From Limonium bicolor (Eukaryota > Streptophyta > Magnoliopsida > Caryophyllales > Plumbaginaceae), in assembly GCA_023374045.1 (NCBI GenBank), contig CM041777.1, positions 84,376,300 through 84,440,299 on the forward strand: a stretch of DNA of 64,000 nt, given 5' to 3'. Positions 11,505-22,556 of the stretch are shown here, one piece after another; position 1 is the first letter of the stretch; each line of letters begins with the position of its first letter. The position numbers were made by a program, and so were the translations under genes. Under the pieces are notes generated by a model, which was not told the origin of the DNA, made no database searches, and saw only the letters and a list, made by a program, of their open reading frames with translations.

Positions 11505-11817
11505 TTCGTTCTTGGACAGTGGGAAAATTCAAATAAAATGAAAAATAGGGCATTGATAATTGAATTTCTTGAGCGTGTGGAGAGGAGGCTGGGAGAGATG
11601 ATCGCAAAATTTGTCATGGCTCATTCTTGGACGAGAAGAGTAATCAACTAAATCCAAACCATGCTGATTCTGATTTGAAGTACATTCACTCAGATCCGAT
11701 GACAATGGAAACAGAGGAACCGGGGGTGGTTGCACCGATAATTCCAATCGCCTTAAAGTAATCCGAAGTTGTGATGATCATGGTGATGGTGTTGATGGAA
11801 GACACGAACAACAACAT

Positions 11818-12006
11818 GTGAATGAAGGGAGCGGTATTCCGGAACCTTCAAACTTTGACGATGTCGATCTAGAAGGTTGGTTGCTCGTGACTGATCGGTA
11901 TTTCAGCTTCTGTGGGATTGATGAAGCCAGTAGATTTCAGGCGGCTGCCGAGTATATGGTGGGAGAAGCGTTTAAGTTTTTCGAATGGGTTTGGAATCTT
12001 TTTTAA
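11818..12006 (+). pseudogene. Ty3/gypsy-type gag fragment
   Basis: Sixty-two codons with the retrotransposon gag pattern: DVDLEGWLLVTDRYFSF, then FQAAAEYMVGEAFKFFEW. The GWL..RYF and A...L.G.A..FFW spacings are typical of plant gypsy gag. The frame then closes at TTTTAA and coding sense continues only in pieces (for example 12087-12269, not recognisable). The nucleocapsid zinc knuckle is not visible. Decayed and not functional. Confidence 0.65.
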
Positions 12007-13210
12007 CAGACGTCTTGGTCTTTTTTACAAGATTTACTTAAAGAGAGATTCAAGAATTTTCAAAGGAAGGGTTATTTGGACTTGGGGTGTGGGATGAACC
12101 GGGATACGACTATTGTTTGTGGATTAGAGATTGCACAGATAATGGAGATTGGATAGAACTGGAGGAGACAACTAGAGTTCAGCCGAGGGGAACGATCAAC
12201 ATGGAAGAGGATGTTGTGTTTAAGATAAAGGAATTAAAAATCAAGGTGTTGATGGAGGATTGGGAATAAGAGGAATCAATGGCTTCAATCGCTGGGCAAT
12301 TGGTGTCAACTAGGGGAACACAAGGAAAAGGCAAGAGGAAGAGGCGGTAGGTGAAGAGAAAGAGAAGGGAATTGGATCGAAAGACCATAGAAGATACAAG
12401 AATTCATTCAGCAGGAGTTAGGGAAACTAAAAAGGTATTGAGGCAAAGAAAGCTCAATCGATTGAGGAGAAAGAAGAAGAAGCTGATTAAGAAATAGAAA
12501 TGAGGTGAGAGGATGATAAATGCACATAGTAATCATTTTGGAAGAAATAAGGAAAATCCTATCCTTTGTTCAACACCACCGTGTTTAGTGGCAAATTCAT
12601 CTAGACGAGTTCTATTCTCTGACCGACCGTCTAGCATTCACCAACAAGTTCGAAGACAAATCATCATCTTCCATCAATTTTTCACCAAGCGAGCACAAGA
12701 AGGATTGTGAACAAGTTGGGAGTATCAAACAACCTGAGGCAAATCTTCCAATGATTTCGCAAATGTTAAAGCTTTTGTGTCCGTTCGTCCACCCTATGCG
12801 GGAAGATGAAGCTGCAAAAGAAATTGAAGAGTGTGTTGGTGGATGTGGCAGTTGTTCGAAGATTTGGTGAAGATAATTGGCGGAGCTAGTCTACCGGTGA
12901 GCCACTTCCTCTATTACTTGTCAAACCCGGTCAATCTTCTACAAAATGGTTCAAAATAGAACCGGCTTATTTCTTTCAAAACAGTCTAAACCCGCCTCTT
13001 TTTCTAGATTTAATTCCTGTTTGGAGTCGCCTTTACTCCTGCACCCAGGAATACTCAAGCTGCAAAGAGTTAGAAAATTTTACTGGGCCCATCTTTGACC
13101 TTGGTACAGTATGGTGGACTGGGATACAACTACCTGATTACAAAATAGTGGTGATGGTAGGTCGTCATTTTTTTCCTTTTTCTTTCCCAACCTTGGGGAC
13201 AAGGTTGTTT

Positions 13211-13223
13211 GAGGGGTGGGTAA
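13211..13223 (+). other. Polypurine tract
   Basis: GAGGGGTGGGTAA directly before the 3' LTR start TGATAAG at 13224. Confidence 0.7.
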
Positions 13224-15097
13224 TGATAAGTAGACCTGGCAAAGGTGACCCGAACCAGAAAAACCGAACTGATCCAACCCGATCCAAACCCGAACTTAAA
13301 CCGAATAGCGTGACCCGAAATGTGACCCGAAAATCCAAACCGAACCAAACCAAAACCGAATCAAACCGAAATTTGGTATAACCGAATCCACCCGAACCGA
13401 ATTCACCCGAACCGAATCAACCCGAACCGAATCCACCCGAATGTTTTGCTAAATCTAAATCTACTATAGTTGTTCCAATTGTAAAAATAATCTTGAAACC
13501 AAAAACACATAACGGAGATTTAGACATCCAATAAGTGTCAATTGCTCATAAATGATATATATATATATAATATTGAACATCTTCAAGCATCTCAAGCCTT
13601 GTTGTAATAAAACATTCATAAACTGTGTTGTTACTCTTCCCACACATGGATGTTTTGCTACAAACTATAGATGTTTTGCTTTAAAATGTTTTATTATACA
13701 ATTTAATGTGTATCATTACTAAATACTATACTAATTTTGATTTTAATAAAATTAGGTTTTTTTTATGTTTAGGACATGAGACTTGGGAATGGTTAAAATG
13801 TTGATGAAGTTTAATTATAAAACCTAAACTTTTTAGTTGAGACATATACTATTCAAGATTAATGTGTATATGCCTAAAGAAAATTATGCAATAAAATGAG
13901 GAAAATAAATATTCCAAATGGTAGATTATTGTGAATCGTGAGATAGACTAGCATTTTAGAGGATGAATAAGGTTTAGAGGATGAATAATCCCCACCTTAT
14001 TCCATCTACCTTAACAACTTAACCCAAAATGTTGTATAAGACAATGTAATGTGTATCATTACTATTTTATATTACTCTATATTTTATAAACTTAGGTTTC
14101 TTTATATTTAGGACTTAGGAAGGGTTTGAATGTTGATGGATGGGCGTGGGCGTGTGACGCTTGTGCGAGGCGGTGATGGATGGGTGTAGATGCACGACGC
14201 TTGTGCAAGGTGATGAGCTCAGGGTGTGACGGGCGCGGGATGACGGGAGGCACGACATCGGGCGTGGGCGGGGTAAACTGACGTTGATTGCCGAATATTG
14301 ACCACTAATTGACAAAAGCTTAATTTGTACTTAGTCTATACAATTAATAGTTTAAATTCATTTACAAAATTTGTCATCCATTTGATTTTATCCAACCTAT
14401 ACACAATAGAAGTCTTGATCAACAGTAACACTATATTAAAAGAATTTGGAGCCGCATATGAAAATCAATGCAAGTTACGAAGGTTGCTTAAAATTCGTAC
14501 TTTTAAATTTTTATCAATTAAACCCGGATAAGTCACCCGAATTTGACCTATAACCCGAAAAAACTGAATGACTCAAGGGCTAACCCGAACCGAAAGCACC
14601 CAAACCCGAACTCAACCAAACCAAAATAACCCGAATCAAATTTAAACCATTGAACCCGATCCGATCCAAACCAAACCGAATAGTAAATATCTACAAATTG
14701 ACCCGACCCGAACCGAACCGAACCCGAACCGAGTGACCCGAATTGCCAGATAAGTCATAGTAGTTATGGTAGTTTAGGAAGTTCTAAGCATTTTTACTAT
14801 TAGTATTTATTGCATTTTGTATTTATTGTAAGTTTGAATCGCTTTTATTATTAGTTTGAATAGGATTAGAATCATAGCATTCATTAGGATAGATATTGTC
14901 GTTAGTATTTATTGTAAGTTTGAATAGCATTTATTGATAGTTTGAATAGGATTAGGATTTTAGCTAGTATGTTAGTATAAATAAGGGTTGGAGGTTGTGA
15001 GCAAAGACATCGATGAATTGAATGTATTTTGGCCTCTTTGAGAGGATATTGGCCACTTCAGTAGAGTTACTTAGTAATATAGGGCTTGATTCTATCA
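13224..15097 (+). repeat. 3' LTR split by a hAT-type MITE
   Basis: Seven LTR bases (TGATAAG, 13224-13230) come first. The MITE occupies 13231 to about 14749, and the LTR resumes at about 14750 (ATAAGTCATAG) to 15097. Without the insert it is shorter than the 5' LTR by a few tens of bases, through small deletions. Confidence 0.8.
13231..14749. mobile_element. hAT-type MITE, TAGACCTGGCAA family (about 1.5 kb)
   Basis: Left end TAGACCTGGCAAAGGTGACC. The right end should be its inverse but stops at TTGCCAG and passes straight into ATAAGTCATAG, so the last few bases and part of the target duplication are deleted. Both arms are dense in ACCCGAACC and AACCGAATC. The interior has an AT-rich block duplicated at about 13690-13820 and 14043-14140, then a GC-rich patch with two GACGCTTGTGC repeats. 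Confidence 0.75.
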
Positions 15098-15556
15098 TAG
15101 ACAAAGAGGGTGAATGGAACAAAATTGCATTAATTGATAGGACCTATTAGTGCGAGATAATGTGTGCACCAACAAGTAGTCTATGATGAATAACAAAATT
15201 TAATGCATTAACGGTGCGACTAGATGAAGATGCACTATTAGATAACATCAATTAGTGCGACAATTAATGTTGCACCAATAGATATTCTTTATTAGAGCAA
15301 AAAAATTTCTTTGTCCCGATTGATCATGCATGTAGTGTGTATGGTTGTGAGGTGATATCAACAAATAGAGCAACATAAATAGTTGCTCCAATTGATAATA
15401 TCTATTAGTGTAAGTCTTGCTCTATGCCACTTTAACTATATGGCCCAGAGGTGCAACATAACATTGCCCTGGCTACTGTAACTTTTAGGTGCAACCTTTA
15501 AAGTGCACTAATTGATAGTGTCGAATTTCTCCTAATCGAGCAATATTGTTGTAGTG
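15098..15556 (+). mobile_element. CACTA remnant, right piece and 3' terminus
   Basis: Repeated motifs TTAGTGCGA, TGCACCAA, TTGATAG and AGTGCACTAATTG in both orientations lead to a terminal TTGTTGTAGTG ending at 15556, the inverse of a CACTACAACAA end. The other piece is 10800-11082. Confidence 0.6.
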
Positions 15557-15714
15557 GGAAGCATATCAGACCGATATTTTGTAAGTTATACGTCAAGTGC
15601 CAAAAAAAGAATGTAACAAGCTAAGTTGTATTTTCTACAATATAAATGAAACTATAGTTACCACATTTTCTTTTTGTTCAACTTCTTTGGCAAAATGTTT
15701 AATCTAATGATCTA

Positions 15715-16960
15715 GATGCCTGTGAAATTCGCAACACTATGATAAGAGCGGAGGAGGATCCCGAGGAAGCCTATGTAAAGGAAGAAGCAAGGCAAACACT
15801 AGTAGAAAAACAGCCTATTTCTGCGGTTGTTCAGGGCCTATTTCGGCGGTTCTGAACCGTAGAAATGGAGGCCGCCAAAATAGGTGTAATTTTTTTTAAA
15901 AAAAATTGTTACTGTAGCCCCGTCTTCAACCTCGCTAGTTCGGGTTGCAAATTTTCAGAGGCGCAAAGATGTTCATTTCGCCAGTTTCGGTTGCAAAATT
16001 ACAGAGGCGCAGAGAAGAGAGGCGCGCATAACATGTTCCTTGTTCTCCAGTTGCAAAATTACCATGAGTAAAGAGATTGTAGGCGCAGAGCATGTTCCTT
16101 TTTCGCCAGTTCAGGTTGCAGAATTACCAGGAGGCGTAGAGCATGTTTCCTTGTTCTCCAGTTGCAAAATTACCTATAGTGAAGAGAATGAATATATTTG
16201 CAGACATAAACAAGAGAATGAAAACGCACAGAGCATGTATGCATTAATAAGTTAAGTTCGAGTATATTACCGGTTCGGAGGAGCAGAACAAGAAGAGAAT
16301 GAAGGGGGGAGGCAGAGGAGCAGACGCAAGAAGAGAATAGAGGGGGAGTGGAGGCCGGAGGCGCAGAACAAGAAGAGAATGAAGGGGGAGGCAGAGGAGC
16401 AGACGCAAGAAGAGAAGCAGACGCAAGAAGAGAATAGAGGGGGAGCGGAGGCGCAGACATGAAGAAAATAGAGAGAGAGAGGAAACGTGAGAAAAAAAGG
16501 CGGAGAGAGGCGTAATTTTTAAAAAATTTCATCTATTTCGGCGGTTCTTAGCTAGGAACCGCCGAAATAGACTAAAAAAAACCGGGATTGTGAAAAATTG
16601 AAAGCGCGTATTTTGGGACGACCCTATTTCAGCGGTTCCTAACTAGGAACCGCCAAAATAGGTGGTTTTTTTTCACAGAGAATTTTTCGGGGCCCTATTT
16701 CGGCGGTTCCTAGCTAGGAACCGCCGAAATAGGTGTCTTTTTTTTACACAGAGAATTTTTCGGGGCCCTATTTTGGCGGTTGTGGGTACAACCGCCGAAA
16801 TAGGGGTGCCGAAATAGGCTTTTTTTGTACTAGTGAAAGCATGGCAAAACTCTTAGGGTGACTAAGGAACTTGGGTGTCCTGTTTATGTCGAAAAGCGTG
16901 CACTTAGGAATCTTGAAGATATTATCCGGCAGTCAAGCAAAAGTTCTTCTTAGAAGAGCC
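15715..16960 (+). pseudogene. Broken ORF of unknown family, split by a CACTA-type MITE
   Basis: Before the insertion a frame reads through EIRNTMIRAEEDPEEAYVKE to EARQ. Removing the MITE and one TSD copy continues the same frame into SMAKLLG. A one-base shift later the sense continues as VTKELGCPVYVEKRALRNL and ends at a stop near 16950. The charged, helix-like composition looks genuinely coding, but I do not recognise the family. It may be the last exon of a host gene (an AG sits at about 15716) or part of an older transposon. Downstream to about 17280 there is no clear coding sequence. Confidence 0.4.
15797..16835. mobile_element. CACTA-type MITE with GGCGGTT palindromes (1039 bp)
   Basis: Ends CACTAGTAGAAAAA and TTTTTTTGTACTAGTG, TSD AAA on both sides (15794-15796 and 16836-16838). 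Subterminal palindromes of the form CTATTTCGGCGGTTCCTAG and its inverse occur near 16533, 16623, 16692 and 16770, and more loosely at 15824. The interior holds repeats of CCAGTTGCAAAATTAC with AGAGCATGTTCC (15940-16170) and a purine-rich AGAAGAGAATGAAGGGGG array (16290-16490). No transposase. Confidence 0.85.
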
Positions 16961-17797
16961 ATGGAGCTCAGGGTGGTCCCAAAGATGATGGGGTAAGACA
17001 GAAGGTTATCTTGGCCAACCCTAAGCCCAGGAAGGTATAGCGGATAAGGAAATGTGTTCTAGGTTTCAGCAAATTTTCTCGTTTTAGTGAATTTGCAAGT
17101 AAGGATAAGAGCATAGCAAGAGCAAATAGATGAGGCAAGTATTATTGTCGCATGTCTTGTAAGACCGGGTATAAGCCATGGGTAAAGGCTGAGGAAAGGT
17201 GACTAGCTTTGTTTTTTTCCTTTTGCCTACAGTCTGAGTTGGTTTTCCACTTTTGTGGTTCCCTTGGCCTTGTGCCTCTAATTATAAAAAAAAATTATGA
17301 TAAGAGTAACTTATATGAACTTAGGAGACGAATGTTTATGTTGTTTAAAACCCAAATAGAGATAGGAGTAATGTAGTACATAGATTAGTTTGCAATGCTT
17401 TCAACCGCAGTAGATTCTGGTGATGTTGAACAGTTTTATCTCTTGGTATAACTCATAATATCACTAAACTAAGCTGGTCTATTCTTCAATAAAAGATGTT
17501 GAATGAAGGCTAAAATGGCCTTGACCTTGATCTTCAATTTAGTCTTCGTTGGAAAAATAGTCCTCCAGACGAAGCCATGCATGTCTCCGTTAGAATACTA
17601 CCGTGACACAAATCGTAAATGAAAACCGGAAATCTCAAAGGAACCCACCATCAAATGCAATAATTTCTAGCTACGTCTGAATGTAGTTAACATGGTTACA
17701 TTTGAGGGTATTTTAGTCAAACTAAAGCACTATGATAGCTATATTAGGGGTAAATTTTGTAAATTAGAAAAGTTGGGAAGGAGAGACAGTCATTAAT
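16961..17797. other. Unassigned sequence
   Basis: Mixed composition, no sustained coding frame, no repeat recognised. Confidence 0.3.
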
Positions 17798-18853
17798 TTT
17801 TTTTCTTTTCTTTCTTTTTTTTCTTTTATTCTATTTCTTTATCTTTATCTTTATCACAACACAAAATTTAAATGGTTGTAACTTTTAATATATAAATTCA
17901 TAATAAAAGAATTATATCATTGTTTTCCTAAATTCAAGCTCTTCAAAACAAGACCAGTCATGGATATGTTTTGACAATTTTTTTAAAAAAATTAAGGAAA
18001 ATTCACGATATACCCCTGTTTTCTTTCGTAATTCACAATATACCCCTGTGGTTTTTGTAATTCAACTATAAACATGCCTAAATGTTGTCCAAAATTGATG
18101 AAACTTTACATGGACGATGCTAAAGTGTTATATTTTGGTCCAATTCCAAATTTGAAGTCTTTTAAGCTCACATGTGACCTGTGGGACCCAATCAACATGT
18201 GGCATATTCATTGGGTCCCACATGTCACATGTGAGCTTAAAAAACTTCATATTTGATATTGGACAAAATATAACACTTTAGCATCGTCCATGTCAAGTTT
18301 CATCAATTTTGGACAACATTTAAGCATGTTTAAAGTTGAATTATGAAAAACACAGGGGTATATTGTGAATTACGAAAGAAAACAGGGGTATACATATTCT
18401 AATGTGACAATGTACATGTTATAATGTGAGAATGTACATGTTCTTTAATGAACATCTGTACATGTTTGTATGACCATCTGTATAAGTTTTCTCCCTAAGA
18501 ATGTGCATATTTAATGATTCATACAGATTTTTATGACCATCTATATATTTTTAATGTGAGGATATATATGTTTTTACATCAGGATATACATGTTTTAATG
18601 AACATTTGTACAAGTTTGTATGATCATCTGTATAAATTTTATTTTACATTATATGCACTATACATGTAAAAATAATTTTTTAAAAAAGTTGTCAAAATAC
18701 TTCCATGGTCTTATTTTGAAAGCTTAAATTTAGGTGAACAATGATATAATTTTTTTTTTCATTTTGGACTTATATATTAAAAGTTACAACAATTTAAAGT
18801 TTTTTATAAAGAAAAAAAAGAATAAAAATCTTTTTATTTAAAAAAAAAAACAA
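17798..18853. mobile_element. Outer foldback element
   Basis: Left arm about 17830-17995 (core AACTTTTAATATATAAATTC, then GAATTATATCATTGTTTTCC) is inverted at 18665-18830 (GACTTATATATTAAAAGTT, ACAATGATATAATT). Pyrimidine-rich and purine-rich outer flanks mirror each other. The middle holds the second copy of the 403 bp foldback plus repeated GTACATGTT / CATCTGTA motifs (18393-18620). No clear TSD. Confidence 0.7.
17994..18392. mobile_element. Foldback MITE, copy 2, nested
   Basis: Same family as 6073-6475: AAGGAAAATTCACGATATAC start, GTGGGACCCAATC centre, AACAGGGGTATA end. The last 15 or so bases of the right arm are missing. It lies between the arms of the outer foldback, so it inserted later. 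Confidence 0.8.
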
Positions 18854-18886
18854 AACGTGCGCTTGTATGTCCAAGAATTTGCCTAA

Positions 18887-18892
18887 TTTATT
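18887..18892 (-). terminator. Possible poly(A) signal of the NPF gene
   Basis: AATAAA on the minus strand, about 285 bases after the transporter stop codon. Only the hexamer supports it. Confidence 0.35.
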
Positions 18893-19176
18893 GCTTCATA
18901 TACACAATTTGAGGCGGAAGGTAAAACAAGACTTGATGCCATACTTTTCAAACGAGAGAAAATGAGGCACTTAGTAACACTCTATTTTCCCATCTTCCAG
19001 AACTCCGCATATTTTGCCATAAATGCAACAAACGAGGGCACATAACACCTAGATGTGTATATACATGTCAAGCTATAAGATAATTACCAATCCACTTTCA
19101 ACAAGAAGCACAAATTAGATGACTTCCCGTTCCACAGAACACTTAATCCTGCATATCCTTTTGCTTCTCCTCCCAA

Positions 19177-21365
19177 TCAGGTAACTGGCATTCTAGTCGC
19201 CACTACCTTCTTGTAAGTATACCACTTTGCAATCAAAAGATACACAAAGAAGTTGAGCAGACTAAGCAGAGCCAGCAGCCAGTAGAAGTAATCAAGATGA
19301 CCCCTGTTCAGATTCTCATCTGGGATCCACCCAGGTCTACCATTCTTTGTAGTCATATTTGATACAATTGTCACCAGTGCACTACTCAAGTAATTCCCCA
19401 ACGCCACAGTCGTGAGGGACAGCGCAGAGCACAGACTTCTCATGGCATCCGGTGCTTGATCATAGAAGAACTCCAGTTGCCCAATGAAGGTGAACACCTC
19501 TGCACAACCAACAAAGAAGTACTGTGGAACTTGCCAGAAAATTGACATTGGAATTGTCTTGAGATCATAGTAGTTATGCGTTTTGACCAAGTTGAGCCTG
19601 TAAACTTCCAAAGAGCCAGCTGCAATCATAGAGAAGATGGATATAACTAGTCCGATCCCCATTCTCTGCAGCTGGGTGAACCCACGTACATGACCGGTGA
19701 ATTTTCGTGCAAAAGGGACGATGAAGTAATCATACACCAAGGTCCAGAAGAGCACGCTGAGGGTGTCAAACAGAGACAGGGAAGCTGATGGGATTTTGAA
19801 ATGAGGTCCAATGTGCTGGTCCATGGTGTTGCCTTGCAGCACAAACATGGTGCTCATTTGGCTGTAGACAGTTGCAAAGATGATTCCTGAGGCCCAGATG
19901 GGGAGCAACCGAATGATGGATTTCAGTTCTTCAACCTGGGTGACAGTGCACAGTCTCCATGGGTTGACGCTTCCCTTCTCGTCGTGTGCGGTTGGCACAG
20001 CTGCTTTGTCAAAGAACCTGCATAATTTTTAACAGCCAACTCAGTCCATCCCAATCAAGGTATCATCTACTAGCACCACAAGTATAAGCAACACAGATAT
20101 ACATAATACCTAAACTTCTTGGTGTGCTCCATCTTTCGGCTTCCACGGATGGCCAATTCGTCATCAGCAGTCTCAAACAGCTGAGTTTCATCTGTTGGAA
20201 CTTTGACGCTGATTTTCCTGAAGGATGCAACCACAACCTGCATAATCCTAGTCAAGGGACTCCCACCAGGTCTCTGGAGCCTATAAAGATGGCTTCCAGA
20301 GAAGAAGGAGAGGACTGCAACGGCCATGGCTACAGCAGGTACGCCAAAACCCCATCCCCATCCCACATTCATTTGAAGCCAGACCAGCACGGATGAGGCA
20401 ATCAGGGCACCCACATTGATTGAGAAGTAGAACCAGTTGAAGAAGGAGCTCTTCTTTACCTTCTCTTTCTCATCATTCTCGTCAAACTGATCAGCTCCGA
20501 AGGAGGAGACACAAGGCTTGATCCCACCAGTGCCAAGTGCAATGAGGTACAAAGCTACGAAGCACACTGCGACTTGACCCTCTGTAGGGAGGCATTCTCC
20601 ATTGGAACAGTTAGGCCTTAGCCCAGGTACAGAAGCAGATAGTGTCAAGAGAGTCATCCCCTATGGAACATGAGAGGTTAAACTTTTATTTATATCGACC
20701 TTTAGCATAAGTTTTTATAGCGGTGAAAAGCCAAGTTCTTTTTCTTGATAAGAGAAGTATATTTTCTTTCCCTGTTTTCTAAAAGTGTTATGAAAGACAA
20801 AATCATATACAATAGCAAAACTGAATCTTCAAATTAAAAAAAAAAAAAAAGAAGCTAGAGATGCTTGTTCGGGATGAAACTTACAAACACATAGATAATT
20901 GAGAAAACGGCAATTGTCCAAAATCTTCCCCAGTAGGCATCAGCCAGGAATGCTCCGACTAAGGGCATGATATAGCAAGTCCCTGACCAGTTGTTGACAT
21001 TTCTTGATGCAGCCACATTTCCTTGATGAAGGCGATCCTCCAAGTAATTAACTAGATTGGTGCTCATTCCATAGTACGCCAGCCTCTCACAACATTCGTT
21101 CCCTGCATAATGAAAATTGAAGGATGAAAATGTGACTTACAGTGTGCGTCCGAGTCTCTCTATACTTAAATATTATGACAATGGACAACAACAGATTAAG
21201 TAAAAAAATGAAGAAAATTTAAGGGATGGATAAAGTACCAAGAATAAAGCGACATGCCTTCCACTTCCCAGTTTTCCTCTTATCAGCAGGTTCTTTCCGG
21301 AAGCTGAGAGTTCCATCCCTCGTATAGTTATTAGTTCCCATGGTCATCGTAGGAGCGGCGCTCAT
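19177..21365 (-). CDS. NPF/PTR (POT) proton-coupled peptide/nitrate-type transporter, four exons
   Basis: Exons on the minus strand: 21239-21365, 20885-21102, 20110-20660 and 19177-20017. All introns are GT..AG and the phases join to 578 codons plus TGA, the usual NPF length. The protein is an inner-half/outer-half MFS carrier of about 12 membrane segments. The proton-coupling motif ExxER is present (E45-C-C-E48-R49 in [11 protein letters not shown]). So are the PTR signatures [19 protein letters not shown] and [13 protein letters not shown] (about 189-201), and the C-half blocks [20 protein letters not shown] and [20 protein letters not shown]. The N-terminal tail is short and hydrophilic. 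Overall it most resembles the NPF8 (PTR di/tripeptide) group, but substrate is inference. No disabling change was seen. The ATG at 21365 was chosen as the first in frame; others follow at codons 7 and 9. It is the only plainly intact host gene here. Confidence 0.93.
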
Positions 21366-21960
21366 CAAATTTGTTCAATTTCTCTAATTGTTCTCTTGAG
21401 AGACTGACCAAGTTTCGTAGCAGGAAGAGAACTTTTTTCTAGAAATTATAAGCCTATTCAGAAGGACAGAAATAAAGCACAAGGTATCAGAGCAAGTTTC
21501 AACATTGAGAAGAAAGATGGATCATAGCCTAATGCAAACTGTCCTGCTTTTATCTCGATTTCCTATTTCCTAGTTACTTGACTGGTCATGTTCCAAAATT
21601 TCACTTCTTCGATGCAGATGTGACATATAAATGCACATCTGTGTCCTTACTTTGAACGAAAATGTGAATAGGCTCCATGTCACTACATTACGAACTTCAA
21701 AAAGCTTTGTTGCATGAGTTTTATTTTTACTGATGGAAAACAACAAAATACAGATGAAAACTAACGGTTAACAAAAAACTTCAAGATTAAACTCGTTCCC
21801 TAACTAACAACCAATCTCAACGTATTTCGAATTCTCCCCTTTCCTCCTCCTCACTCCCAATACTCCTTCGATTGAACTCTTTGGACCAGATTAATTTGGA
21901 AAAATAACAATACTACCCTAATTTGAATCCTTTTATTATATTAACGTGACCGTAACTGAC
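21366..21960 (-). promoter_or_regulatory. Region upstream of the NPF start
   Basis: Contains the leader next to the ATG and possibly part of a leader intron: a pyrimidine run with CTAG lies on the minus strand near 21440. No distinct TATA box picked. Nothing else recognised. Confidence 0.3.
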
Positions 21961-21963
21961 TTA

Positions 21964-22244
21964 GGCCCCATTCTTTTGCATATGACGAGCTGCTAGTTGA
22001 TAGCTGATACGAGTTGATATTAACTGACTGATTTAAAAAGAATGAGTTGAGCTGGTCAATCCAATCAAACATACTAAACTAGCTGAACATGAAAGACAAT
22101 GAGAGTTTAAGTAGCTACTAGCTACTAGCTGATAGCTGATATTGACTGATATTGATTGATAGCTGATTTTAAAAGAATGAGCGGAGCTGATCAATCCAAC
22201 TAATAATACATACATCAGCTGAATGATGGACAAAGAATGAGGCC
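21964..22244. mobile_element. Harbinger/Tourist-type MITE (281 bp)
   Basis: Ends GGCCCCATTCTTTT and CAAAGAATGAGGCC are inverted repeats with one or two mismatches. TSD TTA on both sides (21961-21963, 22245-22247) fits PIF/Harbinger. The interior repeats AGCTGATAGCTGATATTGAC-like units and AAAGAATGAG. Confidence 0.88.
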
Positions 22245-22484
22245 TTACTCGAACGGACAAACATGAAGTAAAACAGATGGTGCTGTGCGATAGGATTAAT
22301 TCAAGTATGCTACTAAAAGTAGGGAAAACTAATTCCCATCACAAACATAGAAGAGTGAACACAAACGTCACGCCATGATCTGTAGGAGTGTTAAGAGAGA
22401 AGAAGAGTCTGAGATATCAGGATTTTGATCAGGGCATTAGATTCAGATTGACTCGCAATTCACAAGTAGCTGGAGTAAAATACT

Positions 22485-22556
22485 ACTCCCTCCGTCCTGA
22501 TTGGATAGGTTTATATAGTAGTACTATATTATATGCATAAAGACAACCAGGAGGAA
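22485..22556. mobile_element. Stowaway-type MITE fragment
   Basis: TACTCCCTCCGTCC at the left is the Stowaway (Tc1/mariner) end. About 70 bp later ACCAGGAGG may be the decayed right end. Short and degenerate. Confidence 0.5.

Larger units (their letters stand above)
11083..15097 (+). mobile_element. Non-autonomous LTR retrotransposon, gag remnant only
   Basis: The LTR starts TGATAAGTCATAG and ends TTGATTCTATCA. The TSD TAGAC is perfect (11078-11082 and 15098-15102). A methionine-type primer site follows the 5' LTR and a purine tract precedes the 3' LTR. The internal region is only about 1.7 kb and has a gag-like fragment but no protease, reverse transcriptase or integrase. It would need proteins from a partner. 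A hAT-type MITE of about 1.5 kb has landed in the 3' LTR. Both LTRs carry the same internal block (ATTGATAGTTTGAATAGG). Confidence 0.85.

Noticed and set aside
16170..16532. 120-codon minus-strand frame, leucine/serine-rich
   Set aside because: Mirror of the purine-rich AGAAGAGAATGAAGGGGG array in the CACTA-type MITE; low-complexity.
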